A DNA stretch of 64,000 nucleotides from UBA8199 sp964507045 (lineage in GTDB: Bacteria > Verrucomicrobiota > Verrucomicrobiia > Limisphaerales > UBA8199): positions 1 to 64,000 of the forward strand of contig CAZDOO010000015.1 of assembly GCA_964507045.1 (NCBI GenBank). The letters run 5' to 3'. Position 1 is the first letter of the stretch. Every line of letters begins with the position of its first letter. Shown piece after piece: positions 25,883 to 34,360 of the stretch. The notes below the pieces were generated by a model. It was not told the DNA's origin. It saw nothing but the letters and a program-made list of their open reading frames with translations, and made no database searches. The position numbers and the translations under genes were made by a program.

Positions 25883-26095
25883 TAGGCCAGGGCGGAGCGG
25901 AATCGGCCCCGGATCGGGAGGTTGCCGGCCTTTGGGGCCAGCCGGACCGGGAGCCGGCCCCGGCCATCAAGGGGTGCGGCGCGCAGTTCGGCCTGTAACA
26001 AACGCCTGTAATCCAGTCGGCCCGGCCAGGTGTTGGCTCGAAGGCCGACAAGAATGTCGGCGCGCCTCCTCCCCTTGCAGGAAAGTGAGACGCGT
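25829..26095. repeat. Dispersed repeat, copy B
   Basis: It aligns by eye with 1-283 from the palindrome centre to about 26095, with many substitutions but the same order of blocks: the palindrome arm, GGTAGGCCA, GGATCGGGA, GGCCAGCCGGACCG, CAAGGGGTGCGGCGCGCA, GGCCTGTAACAAACGCCTGT, and the hairpin GCCGACA-AGAA-TGTCGGC. Copy A has one more 11-bp unit than copy B. The repeat fills most of the 550-bp divergent intergenic region 25657-26207. Confidence 0.85.
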
Positions 26096-26207
26096 CCAAG
26101 GACGTAAGGGTGCCGGGCGGCAGACTGCGCTTGCGGTTAACGTGGTTGGCGGCTATATATGGCAGGCAGGCTGTGGCGGAAAACCAGCCTGGCTAAATCA
26201 AAACCGC

Positions 26208-27332
26208 ATGAGTTCCACCAGCGAGTTAGCAAGTTTTGCCGCGCGTCTGCGCCGGCTCATCCGGGCTTTCTCGAACGAGCCGGCAGGCGTTCCGAAAGAG
26301 TGGGTGGTCTTCGAAGAGCTGGCGCTCGAGCTTTTCGCCCTTCAATTTGCGCAGAACGCGCCCTATCGCCGGTTCTGCGAAGCGCGCGGCGCGCAGCCCG
26401 GGAGCGTGGCGGACTGGACTGCCATACCCGCCGTGCCCACGTCGGCATTCAAGGAACTGGAGCTTTCGTGCCTGCCGGTCGGAGAGCGGACAACGATGTT
26501 TTGTTCCAGCGGCACGACGGGGCACCGGCCGAGCCGGCATTTTCATAATGCCGCATCGCGGGAGCTCTACGAGGCGTCGCTGCTGGCGTGGTTCCGGGCT
26601 TGTTGCCGATGGCCCATGGCCGATTGCCAATGGGTCGTCCTCACCCCGCCGCCGGCGCAGGCCCCGCACTCTTCGCTGGTCCACATGTTTGAGGTCATCC
26701 GGCGCGAACTGGCGCCGGGTGCAGCACCTTTTGTGGGGAAGGTTGCGGAGGCCGGCGCCTGGATGCTGGACGTGGACGCAGCGCTCCAGCGCATGCAGCA
26801 GGCCAGGACAGACGCGCAACCCGCGCTCCTGCTTGGCACGGCGTTTTCATTTGTGCACTTGCTGGATGGTCTGGCCGGGCGAGGGTTGCATTGTGAGCTT
26901 CCAGCGGGTTCGTGTGCGATGGAAACCGGCGGCTACAAGGGCCGCTCGCGCGCTCTGTCGAAAACGGCTCTGCACGCACTTGTCTCGCAGCGCCTTGGCA
27001 TTGCCCCGGGTCACATCGTCTGCGAATACGGCATGAGCGAACTTAGCTCGCAGGCGTATGACTGCGCTTTGAGCCGCTCGCGCAATACGCAACACGCAAC
27101 ACGCACCTTCCGTTTCCCTCCCTGGGCGCGGGTGCAGATCATTTCCCCTGAGACCGGCGCGGAAGTGGGCGAGGGGGAGACCGGTTTGATCCGTGTGTTC
27201 GACCTGGCCAATGTTCATTCGGTGCAGGCAATTCAAACCGAGGATCTGGGAATCCGTCGCGGCGATGGTTTTGCGTTCGCGGGCCGTGCCGCGGCGGTCG
27301 AGCCGCGCGGGTGCTCGCTCATGGCGGTGTAA
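26208..27332 (+). CDS. LuxE/PaaK-type acyl-protein synthetase
   Basis: 374 residues. It resembles LuxE, the acyl-activating subunit of fatty acid reductase and a member of the ANL adenylating superfamily. The start region ALQFAQNAPYRRFCEARG is followed by IPAVPTSAFKELEL, the ATP-binding loop FCSSGTTGHRPSRH (around 95-108), METGGYKGRSR (around 235) and CEYGMSELSSQAYD (around 272). LuxE adenylates a fatty acid and passes it to a Cys for reduction by LuxC. It heads an operon with an MFS transporter and a LuxC homologue. The ATG at 26208 was chosen because the upstream frame is repeat sequence. Confidence 0.85.
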   Translation: MSSTSELASFAARLRRLIRAFSNEPAGVPKEWVVFEELALELFALQFAQNAPYRRFCEARGAQPGSVADWTAIPAVPTSAFKELELSCLPVGERTTMFCSSGTTGHRPSRHFHNAASRELYEASLLAWFRACCRWPMADCQWVVLTPPPAQAPHSSLVHMFEVIRRELAPGAAPFVGKVAEAGAWMLDVDAALQRMQQARTDAQPALLLGTAFSFVHLLDGLAGRGLHCELPAGSCAMETGGYKGRSRALSKTALHALVSQRLGIAPGHIVCEYGMSELSSQAYDCALSRSRNTQHATRTFRFPPWARVQIISPETGAEVGEGETGLIRVFDLANVHSVQAIQTEDLGIRRGDGFAFAGRAAAVEPRGCSLMAV

Positions 27333-27341
27333 GATTTCCAG

Positions 27342-28619
27342 ATGAACCCTGACGAACACGCACAACACCGCACCCGCACCCTGTGGCTGACGGGTGTGCT
27401 GCATGCGTTCACGCATCTGTATCAGGTGGCGCTGATGCCGCTCTACCTGCTGATGCAGAAGGACCTCCAGCTTGCCAGCGTCAGCCAGGTGACGCTCTTG
27501 ATGACGGTGATGCTGGCAGCCTGTTTCGGGCCGAGCTATCCCGTCGGCATGCTGGCGGACCGGATGAGTCGCAAGAAGCTGCTCGGCATAGGGCTGGCGC
27601 TCAACGGGGTGGCGTTTGCGGCGCTGGGGCTGGCGCCCAATTACCGCTGGGCGCTGGTCGCCGTGGTGGTGGCCGGCATCGGCAGCAGTTGTTATCACCC
27701 CGCCGCCACGGCCATGGTGACGCGCCTGTTCCCGGGCCGGACGGGCAAGGCGCTGGGCCTGGTCGGCATCGGGGCCGGGGCAGGTTTCTTTGTGGGACCG
27801 CTTTATGCGGGCTGGCGCGCGGGTATGTTGGAGCCGGTGCTGGGTCCGGGCGCGTGGCGCCGGCCGGTGCTTGAACTGGGCATCCTGGGCATTGTGATGG
27901 CCGTGCTGTTCTGCTGGCTGGCGGATGAGGAGCAGCCCGGGCCGGCGGCCGAGCGGAAGACGGTGCCGTCCGGCCGGATGTTTGCCACGCCCGCGCTGTG
28001 GTTCTTCTTTTTCGCGTATTGCCTCCTCTTCAGCATCCGCGATTTCGCGGGGGCGAGCATGGGCAGCCTGAGTTCGCTGTTCCTGCAGCAGGCGCATCAC
28101 TACAGCCCGCAGGCGACGGGGCTCGCCTTGAGCGTCATCTATATCGCGGCCACGATCAGCAATCCGCTTTTCGGCCACCTGAGCGACAGCGGTCGCAAGC
28201 GCTGGATTGCGTTTGCGCTGGTGGTTGCCGCTGTGCTGGTGGCCATCTTCCCCCACGTGCCGCAGGCGTGGATCATGCCGGTGCTGGTCGTTTACGGCTT
28301 TTTCTTCCTGGCCAGTTATCCGATGACCGAGGCGGCGCTAATGGATGCGGTGCCGGACGCCGTGCGCGGCCGGGTGTTTGGCGTGTTCGTCATGGCCGGG
28401 GGCGTGATCGGCAACCTGTCCCATTGGATGGTCGGCGCCAAAGTGAAGCACCTCGGCGAGGCGGCGCACTCGGTCAGCGCCTACTTCCCCATTTACGCGA
28501 CGGTTGCTGCCCTGATATTGGTATCGCTCTCTGGATTGCTGTGCCTGGGGGCGATACAACGGCGCGAAGGGCCGCCGCCCGAGGCGAAACGAGACGGCTC
28601 GATGCCGCTGCTGACATGA
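27342..28619 (+). CDS. MFS transporter (fosmidomycin-resistance/FSR-like)
   Basis: 425 residues, 12 predicted helices, typical MFS. The motif GMLADRMSRKKLLG (around 62-75) is the loop-2/3 signature. GIGSSCYHPAATAMVTRLFP (around 108-127) is characteristic of the Fsr subfamily of efflux pumps. Lying between luxE-like and luxC-like genes and overlapping the latter by ATGA, it probably exports or imports the product or precursor of the fatty-acid reductase. The substrate is unknown. Confidence 0.85.
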   Translation: MNPDEHAQHRTRTLWLTGVLHAFTHLYQVALMPLYLLMQKDLQLASVSQVTLLMTVMLAACFGPSYPVGMLADRMSRKKLLGIGLALNGVAFAALGLAPNYRWALVAVVVAGIGSSCYHPAATAMVTRLFPGRTGKALGLVGIGAGAGFFVGPLYAGWRAGMLEPVLGPGAWRRPVLELGILGIVMAVLFCWLADEEQPGPAAERKTVPSGRMFATPALWFFFFAYCLLFSIRDFAGASMGSLSSLFLQQAHHYSPQATGLALSVIYIAATISNPLFGHLSDSGRKRWIAFALVVAAVLVAIFPHVPQAWIMPVLVVYGFFFLASYPMTEAALMDAVPDAVRGRVFGVFVMAGGVIGNLSHWMVGAKVKHLGEAAHSVSAYFPIYATVAALILVSLSGLLCLGAIQRREGPPPEAKRDGSMPLLT

Positions 28620-29989
28620 GTTTGCCCAATTACTTCCTGGCCGACCTGCCGCCCGAGGCGACGTTAAGCCCGGCGATGATTGGCGAAGCCTGCCAGACGC
28701 TGAAGCGCAACCGGGAACGCTACCTGGCGCACCGGTCCACCCAGAGCCTGGTGCAGGTCCTGAGCAACGTGGCGCGGCGCTGGCGGGAGCCGGATTACCC
28801 GTTCCGCCAGCTTGCCCTCGAACAAGGCCCGGCGGCAACCGGCTTTTCCCGCGCCACACTGGTCCGCGGGCTGGACGCGTTCTTCAAGACCCTGACCCCC
28901 GAGCACTTCCACGTGCTCCTGGAACAGGACCTGGGCCACGCCCGGCGCCTGGACGAGATGGTGGCCGGCGAGGCGGAGACGGTGTCGCACCGCGCGGCCC
29001 TGGCCTGCGCGCCGGAGCTGCTGGTCCACATCGCCGCCGGCAACCTGCCCAGCCCCGCGCTTTCGGCAATGGTGCTGGGCGTGCTGGTGCGCTCGGCGCA
29101 ATTTGTGAAGTGCGCCAGCGGCGGCGCCCTGCTGCCGCGCTTGTTTGCGCATTCGCTTTACGAGGTGGAACCCAAGCTGGGCGCGTGCCTCGAAGTGGCC
29201 GAGTGGCGCGGAGGACGGCACGATCTGGAGCAGGGCCTCTTCGACGAGGCGGATTGTGTCACCGCCACCGGCACGGATGAAACGCTGGCGGCGATCCGCC
29301 AGCGGGTGCCCGCCAAGGCCCGGTTCCTGGCTTACGGCCACCGGGTCAGTTTCGCCTATGTGACGGCGGGAGCGTTAACCGGCCTCCATGCGCGGCGGAC
29401 AGCCGGCCAGGCCGCCGCCGATGTGACGGCTTGGAACCAGCAGGGATGCCTCTCCCCGCACGTCATTTATGCCGAGCACGGCGGCGCCGTGACGCCCGAG
29501 CAGTTTGCGGAGCTGCTGGCCGAGGAGCTGGAGCGGCGCGAGGAAACCGAGCCGCGCGGCGAGCTGCCTGTGGAGGCCGCCGCCGCCATCACTTCCCGGC
29601 GCGCTTTCTACGAAGTTCGCGCCGCGCATTCCCCCGAGACGCGCCACTGGTGCAGCCGGGGCTCCACGGCCTGGACGGTGGTGTATGAAGCGGACCCGTG
29701 CTTTCAGCTCTCATGCCTCAACCGGTTCATCTACGTCAAGGGCGTGAAGGATTTGACCGAGGCCTTGCAAAGTGCCGATAGTGTGCGGGGGCAGGTCTCG
29801 ACAGTCGGCTTGGCGGCTCCCGAAGACAAAGCCCAGGCACTGGCGACAGAGCTGGCGCGCTGGGGAGTGTCCCGGGTTTGCCCTCTCGGCCGGATGCAGG
29901 AACCGCCGCTGCTTTGGCGGCATGATGGCCGGCCCGCGCTGGGCGATCTGGTGACGTGGACGGATTGGGAGCGCGGGCAGGGAAGTTGA
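28616..29989 (+). CDS. Acyl-CoA/acyl-protein reductase, LuxC family
   Basis: 457 residues of LuxC-type NADPH-dependent long-chain acyl reductase, an aldehyde-dehydrogenase relative. Visible blocks are LLVHIAAGNLPSPALSAMVL (nucleotide-binding region, around 142-161), AQFVKCASGG, ATGTDETLAAIRQRVP, AYGHRVSFAY, and WNQQGCLSPHVIYAEHG, where Cys is the likely acyl-accepting nucleophile. It would reduce the acyl group activated by the LuxE homologue to an aldehyde. The start overlaps the MFS stop (ATGA). No luxA, luxB or luxD is nearby. Confidence 0.88.
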   Translation: MSLPNYFLADLPPEATLSPAMIGEACQTLKRNRERYLAHRSTQSLVQVLSNVARRWREPDYPFRQLALEQGPAATGFSRATLVRGLDAFFKTLTPEHFHVLLEQDLGHARRLDEMVAGEAETVSHRAALACAPELLVHIAAGNLPSPALSAMVLGVLVRSAQFVKCASGGALLPRLFAHSLYEVEPKLGACLEVAEWRGGRHDLEQGLFDEADCVTATGTDETLAAIRQRVPAKARFLAYGHRVSFAYVTAGALTGLHARRTAGQAAADVTAWNQQGCLSPHVIYAEHGGAVTPEQFAELLAEELERREETEPRGELPVEAAAAITSRRAFYEVRAAHSPETRHWCSRGSTAWTVVYEADPCFQLSCLNRFIYVKGVKDLTEALQSADSVRGQVSTVGLAAPEDKAQALATELARWGVSRVCPLGRMQEPPLLWRHDGRPALGDLVTWTDWERGQGS

Positions 29990-29990
29990 G

Positions 29991-30035
29991 GAGTTAAAGG
30001 AGTTAAAGGAGTTGAATGAGTTACAAGAGTTACCT
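29991..30035 (+). repeat. Five tandem 9-mers (GAGTTAAAG type) before queD
   Basis: GAGTTAAAG, GAGTTAAAG, GAGTTGAAT, GAGTTACAA and GAGTTACCT are head to tail between luxC and queD. The copies supply several purine-rich AAGGAG-like sequences just upstream of the queD start. A minisatellite with possible effect on queD translation. Confidence 0.9.
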
Positions 30036-30396
30036 GAGGATGGAACTACGCAAGACCTTTCAGTTTGAGGCGGCGCATTTGCTGCCGCGCCTGCCAAAGT
30101 CGCACAAATGCCGGCGGTTGCACGGCCATAGCTTCAAGGTCGAGATTGTCGTTGCCGGCAACTGCGACCCCCGGCTGGGTTGGCTGATGGATTACGCCGA
30201 CATCTCGCAGGCTTTCAACCCGATCTGGAAGCGGCTCGACCACTTCTACCTGAACGACATCCCCGGCTTGGAGAACCCGACCAGCGAGAACGTCGCCGTC
30301 TGGATTTGGAAGAAGCTCAAACCCAAGCTGCCCCTCTTAACCGAGGTGGTGGTGGCTGAGACCTGCACCGCAAGGTGCGTCTATCGCGGGGAGTAA
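30016..30396 (+). CDS. queD: 6-carboxytetrahydropterin synthase QueD family
   Basis: 126 residues, or 118 from the ATG at 30040, which matches the family start (MELRKTFQFEAAHLLPRLP). Zinc ligands are His in FEAAHLL and the HGH of CRRLHGHSF, with the catalytic Cys three residues before. LDHFYLND, NPTSENVAVWIW and VVVAETCTARCVYRG are family blocks. QueD converts 7,8-dihydroneopterin triphosphate to 6-carboxytetrahydropterin for queuosine/7-deazaguanine synthesis. The start at 30016 has AAGGAG 4 bases upstream, so both starts are possible. No queC or queE is in the window. Confidence 0.88.
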   Translation: MSYKSYLRMELRKTFQFEAAHLLPRLPKSHKCRRLHGHSFKVEIVVAGNCDPRLGWLMDYADISQAFNPIWKRLDHFYLNDIPGLENPTSENVAVWIWKKLKPKLPLLTEVVVAETCTARCVYRGE

Positions 30397-30478
30397 ACAC
30401 ACACGGCCGGAGGCAGGGGCGACACATTGCCGCTCTCCCGCCGCGGGAGGTTCCGGCAAGCGAGGGTGGCGCCAAACG

Positions 30479-31219
30479 TCACCAGAGGCCGTAGTACATG
30501 ATGTACGAGCCCGAAGCGTAGCGCTTCCGCAGGTGCCTGATGTTCACCCAGGCGACCGACCCATCGAGCCGGCCTATGTTGCCACCGGCAGCACCGACGC
30601 TTTCGGGTGTCTCGGTCCCGCTCCCCCAACTCCACGTCGCGCCGTTGGGCCTGTAAGGACCACTCCGGCAGTGCGGGGCCATAATCAGGTAAGTGCCGCT
30701 GCCGCCGCCCCAGTGATTCGCGTCAGCGAGGACGTAATTGGTGCCCGACTCGCTGGTCTTCCTGGCTGAGTACCAGTATTCCGGCGCGTCCGTTGCCCAG
30801 CCCGACATGTTGGCGTCGCAAAGGTAATTGTAGCCGATCAGGTAGCCGTAGGTGGTGCTGGACCGCGATTGCGTGCCGAAGGTGAAGTTTGGGCAATCGA
30901 GGATCTTCACGTTCTTGGTATAGTCAACCAGGTTGGCCCAGCTCCGGCTGGAGATGCGCAACGAGTGCCATTGATCGTTGTTGTCGCGGCCGGAAGGAAC
31001 CTTGTCCTGCCAGTCCATTCCGTACATGTGGACGGTGATGATAGCCTGCCGCATGTTGCTCTTGCAGGCCACGCGCTTGCCCTTTTCTTTAGCTGTGGCC
31101 AGGGCCGGCAGTAGCAGGGCCGCCAGAATGGCGATGATGGCTATGACCACCAGCAGTTCAATAAGGGTGAATGCGTCAGCTCGCTTCTGGCCGCGCGTGT
31201 GCTTTGGAAGGATACGCAT
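30479..31219 (-). CDS. Pseudopilin-like secreted protein with prepilin N-terminus
   Basis: 246 residues. A short basic leader is followed by the type IV pilin methylation/cleavage segment, DAFTLIELLVVIAIIAILAA with a downstream KSNMRQ, the form highly expanded in Verrucomicrobia, Planctomycetes and Lentisphaerae. The rest is a predicted extracellular domain rich in Trp, Tyr, Gly and Ser, ending near RLDGSVAWVNIRHL, a block typical of these proteins' C-terminal DGS-V region. It would be processed by prepilin peptidase. The biological role is unknown. The ATG at 31219 gives the usual short leader. Confidence 0.88.
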   Translation of the reverse strand: MRILPKHTRGQKRADAFTLIELLVVIAIIAILAALLLPALATAKEKGKRVACKSNMRQAIITVHMYGMDWQDKVPSGRDNNDQWHSLRISSRSWANLVDYTKNVKILDCPNFTFGTQSRSSTTYGYLIGYNYLCDANMSGWATDAPEYWYSARKTSESGTNYVLADANHWGGGSGTYLIMAPHCRSGPYRPNGATWSWGSGTETPESVGAAGGNIGRLDGSVAWVNIRHLRKRYASGSYIMYYGLW

Positions 31220-31321
31220 AACGTACTCTGGTATAGGCACGCGCCGACTATCCGCCTTTGCAGACAGCCCTGCAATACCAAAACCGGGGGAACTGGCCCC
31301 GCCGGTTCATTCGCCTGGGAC

Positions 31322-32344
31322 TTATGATAGCCCCAGCCGCTCGCGGATTTGCGGAATGCCCGCCGTGCCCGTGGTGCCGAGCTGATGAATGACCTCCGAG
31401 GCCGCCGCATTGGCGATTTCCAGCGCCTCGCGCAGGGTGGCTCCCGCCGCGAGCGCGGCCGCCAGGTTCGCCGTCACCGCGTCGCCGGCGCCGACAATGT
31501 CAATCTCTCCGTGGAGGGGCAGGGCGGGGACATGCTCCACCTCGCCGCCGGGTGCGGCGCCGATCATGCCGCGTTCGGCCAGCGTCACAAACACGCGCTG
31601 CCCGTTTCGGCGCGCCAGTTCGGCGGCGGCTTCCTTGATCTGCTCCAAGCTCAATGCGCCGGCGGTTCCCATCAGGGCTGATAGCTCCGCTGCATTCATC
31701 TTGAAAGTGACGGGCGGGAAGCCGCGCAACCCGCGGCGGCTGTCCGCGAGGATCACCAGGCCCGGACGCTGCCCGGCGAGGTCCTTGACGGCCTCAAGTA
31801 CTCGGTGAGTGACCACGCCCGTCTCCGGCACGTCCACCTGGTCCAGGATGATCAGCACGTTGATTTCCCCGCCGACACTCTTCAGGCGGCCCGCCAGCAA
31901 TCCCTGAAGCAGCGCCGGGGTGGGCGTCCAGTTCTTGAGGTCGAACCGGTTCAGCTCGATGGGCGTTTGGTTGGGCGCGACAACCAGCGGCTTGCAGTAT
32001 GTAAAGGTCCGTCGTTGCACCGTCTGCACGAAAGTTTCCAAACGTACGCCCGGACGGCGTTCCAAAGCATGCTGCAACTCAAAGCCCTCGCCGTCCTCGC
32101 CCGCGAAGCCAATCGGAAAGATTGTCTCCACGCCCAGCGCCGACAGGTTGTTCACGATCGTGCCCGCAGCGCCCGCCTGGGCACGCACGTTCGCGACGTT
32201 ATGCACCGGCAGCCCGGTTTCCAGCGAGGTCTCCTGCCGCGCCGGATCAATCTCCAGGTAGCGGTCGAGGCAGAAGTCGCCCAGGACCGCAACCCCCAGC
32301 CCGGCGTAGCGCCCGGCAATGGCATTGAAGCGCGCGGAATTCAT
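31322..32344 (-). CDS. PfkB-family carbohydrate kinase (RfaE1/HldE-kinase-like)
   Basis: 340 residues of ribokinase-fold sugar kinase. AQAGAAGTIVNNLSALG is the N-terminal substrate-side GG-like motif, and DIVGAGDAVTANLAAAL (around 280-296) holds the catalytic base Asp and anion hole. LGDFCLDRYLEID at the start resembles the heptose-7-phosphate kinase RfaE1. No cytidylyltransferase domain is attached. The start overlaps the DHS-like stop by ATGA. It is the last gene of a five-gene minus-strand cluster with a carbamoyltransferase, which hints at phosphorylation of a sugar that is later carbamoylated. That link is inference. Confidence 0.85.
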   Translation of the reverse strand: MNSARFNAIAGRYAGLGVAVLGDFCLDRYLEIDPARQETSLETGLPVHNVANVRAQAGAAGTIVNNLSALGVETIFPIGFAGEDGEGFELQHALERRPGVRLETFVQTVQRRTFTYCKPLVVAPNQTPIELNRFDLKNWTPTPALLQGLLAGRLKSVGGEINVLIILDQVDVPETGVVTHRVLEAVKDLAGQRPGLVILADSRRGLRGFPPVTFKMNAAELSALMGTAGALSLEQIKEAAAELARRNGQRVFVTLAERGMIGAAPGGEVEHVPALPLHGEIDIVGAGDAVTANLAAALAAGATLREALEIANAAASEVIHQLGTTGTAGIPQIRERLGLS

Positions 32345-33459
32345 TGGCCCTGGGCCGGCAGCAAGTGAAGCAGGTTGTGCAGGAACGCCACATTGTCGCA
32401 CTGGACGTAGTTCATCCTGCCGCCCATGCGCGAGAAGCTCTTGCAGAAGCGCAGGTAGTAGGCCGGGTTGGTCTTGGGCGGCTCGCCTTTGGACCAGTCC
32501 CACTTTCCGCCGTCCTGAATATCCACGACGAAAAACTCGTGCTCTTGCACAACCGGGCGACCCGCCTGCAGGCGCAGGTTGTTGACACAACTCAGGCTTT
32601 TCTCGAACACCTGCGGCGCCATGATCGCCGAACCCACGGACAACACTACGCCCCCGTCCAGGCCCTCCACGGCGCGGCTGAACAGCCGGAAATCCACCGC
32701 TGCGGCCCGGCCAATCGCCGCCCCGCTGAACAGGGGATGCGTTGCGATGATGTCGTAGCCAATGCCGGGATGCACCGTCAACGGCACATTTTCCCGAAAT
32801 GCCTGTGCCAGGATCGAAGTCTCCTTCCACCGGTGCGGCACGGCGATTCGCCCCGCCGGCAGCCGGTGGGCCAGCATCGCATGCAGCAACTCCGCCCGGG
32901 CAGGCGCGAGCGGATCCCCGGGCCGGTCGCGCAGGGATTGCTCCAGCGACTCGGTGGTGGGCAAAGTGACACCGTCGTCGTAGATAAACCGTCCCAGGCT
33001 GCGGCCGTAGCCTTCGCCGCGCAACGCGCCGGCCAGCAGCGCCAGGTGCTGGCAGCGCCCCGTCTCATCCCACGTGCCGAACGAGCCTGTCGCCACGTTC
33101 TGCCGCACGCTCTCCTCTGTGCGCCCGAGAAACGACAGTTCCCAATCGTGAATTGTTCCGGCCCCATTCGTCGCCAGGTGCGTTACCCAACCGCGCGCAA
33201 TGAGCCGGTTCACGATGGCCATCGCCCCGTTTTTGATCAGGTGTGCGCCATACATGAGAATGACGCTGGCCTGGCGCTGGCGAGCCGTCGCGACGCGCTG
33301 CGCGCACTCGCGGACCGTTGCGAGCGTCGCCGGGTCGCAGGCGCGCGGCGGCTGGTCCGGGTCAACCAGGATCTTCTCCAGCGGGCTTAGGCTGTGCCGC
33401 TCCGCCAGCGGGTGCACCTTTACTTTTGTCAGGTCCAAAGGTTCAGGGAATGTCTTCAT
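32341..33459 (-). CDS. Deoxyhypusine-synthase-like protein of unknown function
   Basis: 372 residues. The segment ILMYGAHLIKNGAMAIVNRL followed by LATNGAGTIHDWELSFLGRT and FGTWDETGR resembles the NAD-binding core of deoxyhypusine synthases. Bacteria have no eIF5A, so the substrate must differ. Further blocks are NVPLTVHPGIGYDIIATHPL and VVLSVGSAIMAPQVFEKSL. Bacterial relatives are usually hypothetical. The gene overlaps HAD upstream and PfkB downstream by ATGA on both sides, so the three products are probably made together. Confidence 0.65.
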   Translation of the reverse strand: MKTFPEPLDLTKVKVHPLAERHSLSPLEKILVDPDQPPRACDPATLATVRECAQRVATARQRQASVILMYGAHLIKNGAMAIVNRLIARGWVTHLATNGAGTIHDWELSFLGRTEESVRQNVATGSFGTWDETGRCQHLALLAGALRGEGYGRSLGRFIYDDGVTLPTTESLEQSLRDRPGDPLAPARAELLHAMLAHRLPAGRIAVPHRWKETSILAQAFRENVPLTVHPGIGYDIIATHPLFSGAAIGRAAAVDFRLFSRAVEGLDGGVVLSVGSAIMAPQVFEKSLSCVNNLRLQAGRPVVQEHEFFVVDIQDGGKWDWSKGEPPKTNPAYYLRFCKSFSRMGGRMNYVQCDNVAFLHNLLHLLPAQGQ

Positions 33460-34292
33460 TGCTTCAGGATACACTCGATCAAGACCGCCCCGTCCCGGTA
33501 ATCGGGGATCAGCACGTCGGCTCCCGCCGCGGCCAGCACCTTGCGCTTCTGCGGCTGCAGCACCCCCGAGCCATTCTGCTCCTCGTCGCTCGCGACGCCC
33601 ACCGCCAGGCCGCCCATTTCCTTCGTCACCGCGATTTCCACCGGCCCGTCGCCGAACGAGAGTAAATGCCCGCCCGCAATCCCTTCCTCGCGCAGCAGGC
33701 GGCCAATGACCGCCCGCTTGGAGGACTGCGCCGCGTCAGCCGTGCCGCCGTAGATGTGGCGGCCGAAATACCGCGCCAGGTCGAGCAGCTCGGCCTCTTC
33801 CTTCACCTCGTGTTCAATCGTGCCGCTCAGGATGACCAGCGTGAGCCCGCGCCGGCGGAGCGCCTCCAGCAGCGCCCGCGCGCCGTGCACGACGAAATCC
33901 TCCGGCCCCACCTTGCCGCTCCGGATGGCCCCTGTTCGCTCGTGAATCATTGCCACAAGCAGCTCCTGGTATTGGCGCAGCAACTCCTCCGGCTCGGGCG
34001 AGCGGGCTCCGCGCTCGCGCAGCCGTTGCGCTCCCAGCCGCATCTGGTGAATCGAGGGCTTGCCGTTCAACCCCAGGATGTCCTCCATCAGCAGCTTATG
34101 GACGCGTTCGGCGGCTTCGCCTTCCGCTTTGGGCAGGTAGCGCTGGAACACCTCAAACATCAGCTCGGGCCACCCATGCCGCAGCCAGGACAGCGTGCCG
34201 TCGAAATCAAACACGACGTGGCTGATCTGCGAGCGCGGCAAAAAGCCCGGTGCAAACTCTACCAATCCGCTGAACGGCTCCACGGAGAACAT
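33456..34292 (-). CDS. HAD-superfamily phosphatase
   Basis: 278 residues. HAD motif I is VVFDFDGTLSWL (nucleophile Asp around 29), motif II is LVILSGT (around 153-159), the motif III Lys is near SSKRAVIG, and motif IV is LLSFGDGPVEI (around 213). A helical cap lies between motifs I and II, as in the beta-phosphoglucomutase/phosphoglycolate phosphatase class. In this cluster it may remove phosphate from a sugar intermediate made by the PfkB kinase. That role is inferred. It overlaps the DHS-like gene by ATGA. Confidence 0.85.
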   Translation of the reverse strand: MFSVEPFSGLVEFAPGFLPRSQISHVVFDFDGTLSWLRHGWPELMFEVFQRYLPKAEGEAAERVHKLLMEDILGLNGKPSIHQMRLGAQRLRERGARSPEPEELLRQYQELLVAMIHERTGAIRSGKVGPEDFVVHGARALLEALRRRGLTLVILSGTIEHEVKEEAELLDLARYFGRHIYGGTADAAQSSKRAVIGRLLREEGIAGGHLLSFGDGPVEIAVTKEMGGLAVGVASDEEQNGSGVLQPQKRKVLAAAGADVLIPDYRDGAVLIECILKQ

Positions 34293-34360
34293 CTCGCCGC
34301 CAGAAATACGGCTTTCCCCAAAAAAGTCAATTCCGCGGCCTGTTCAAACTGGCATCCAAG

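Noticed and set aside
26847..28256. 469-residue minus-strand ORF
   Set aside because: Antisense of the MFS gene and the LuxE-like 3' end; His/Arg/Gln-rich with no motif.
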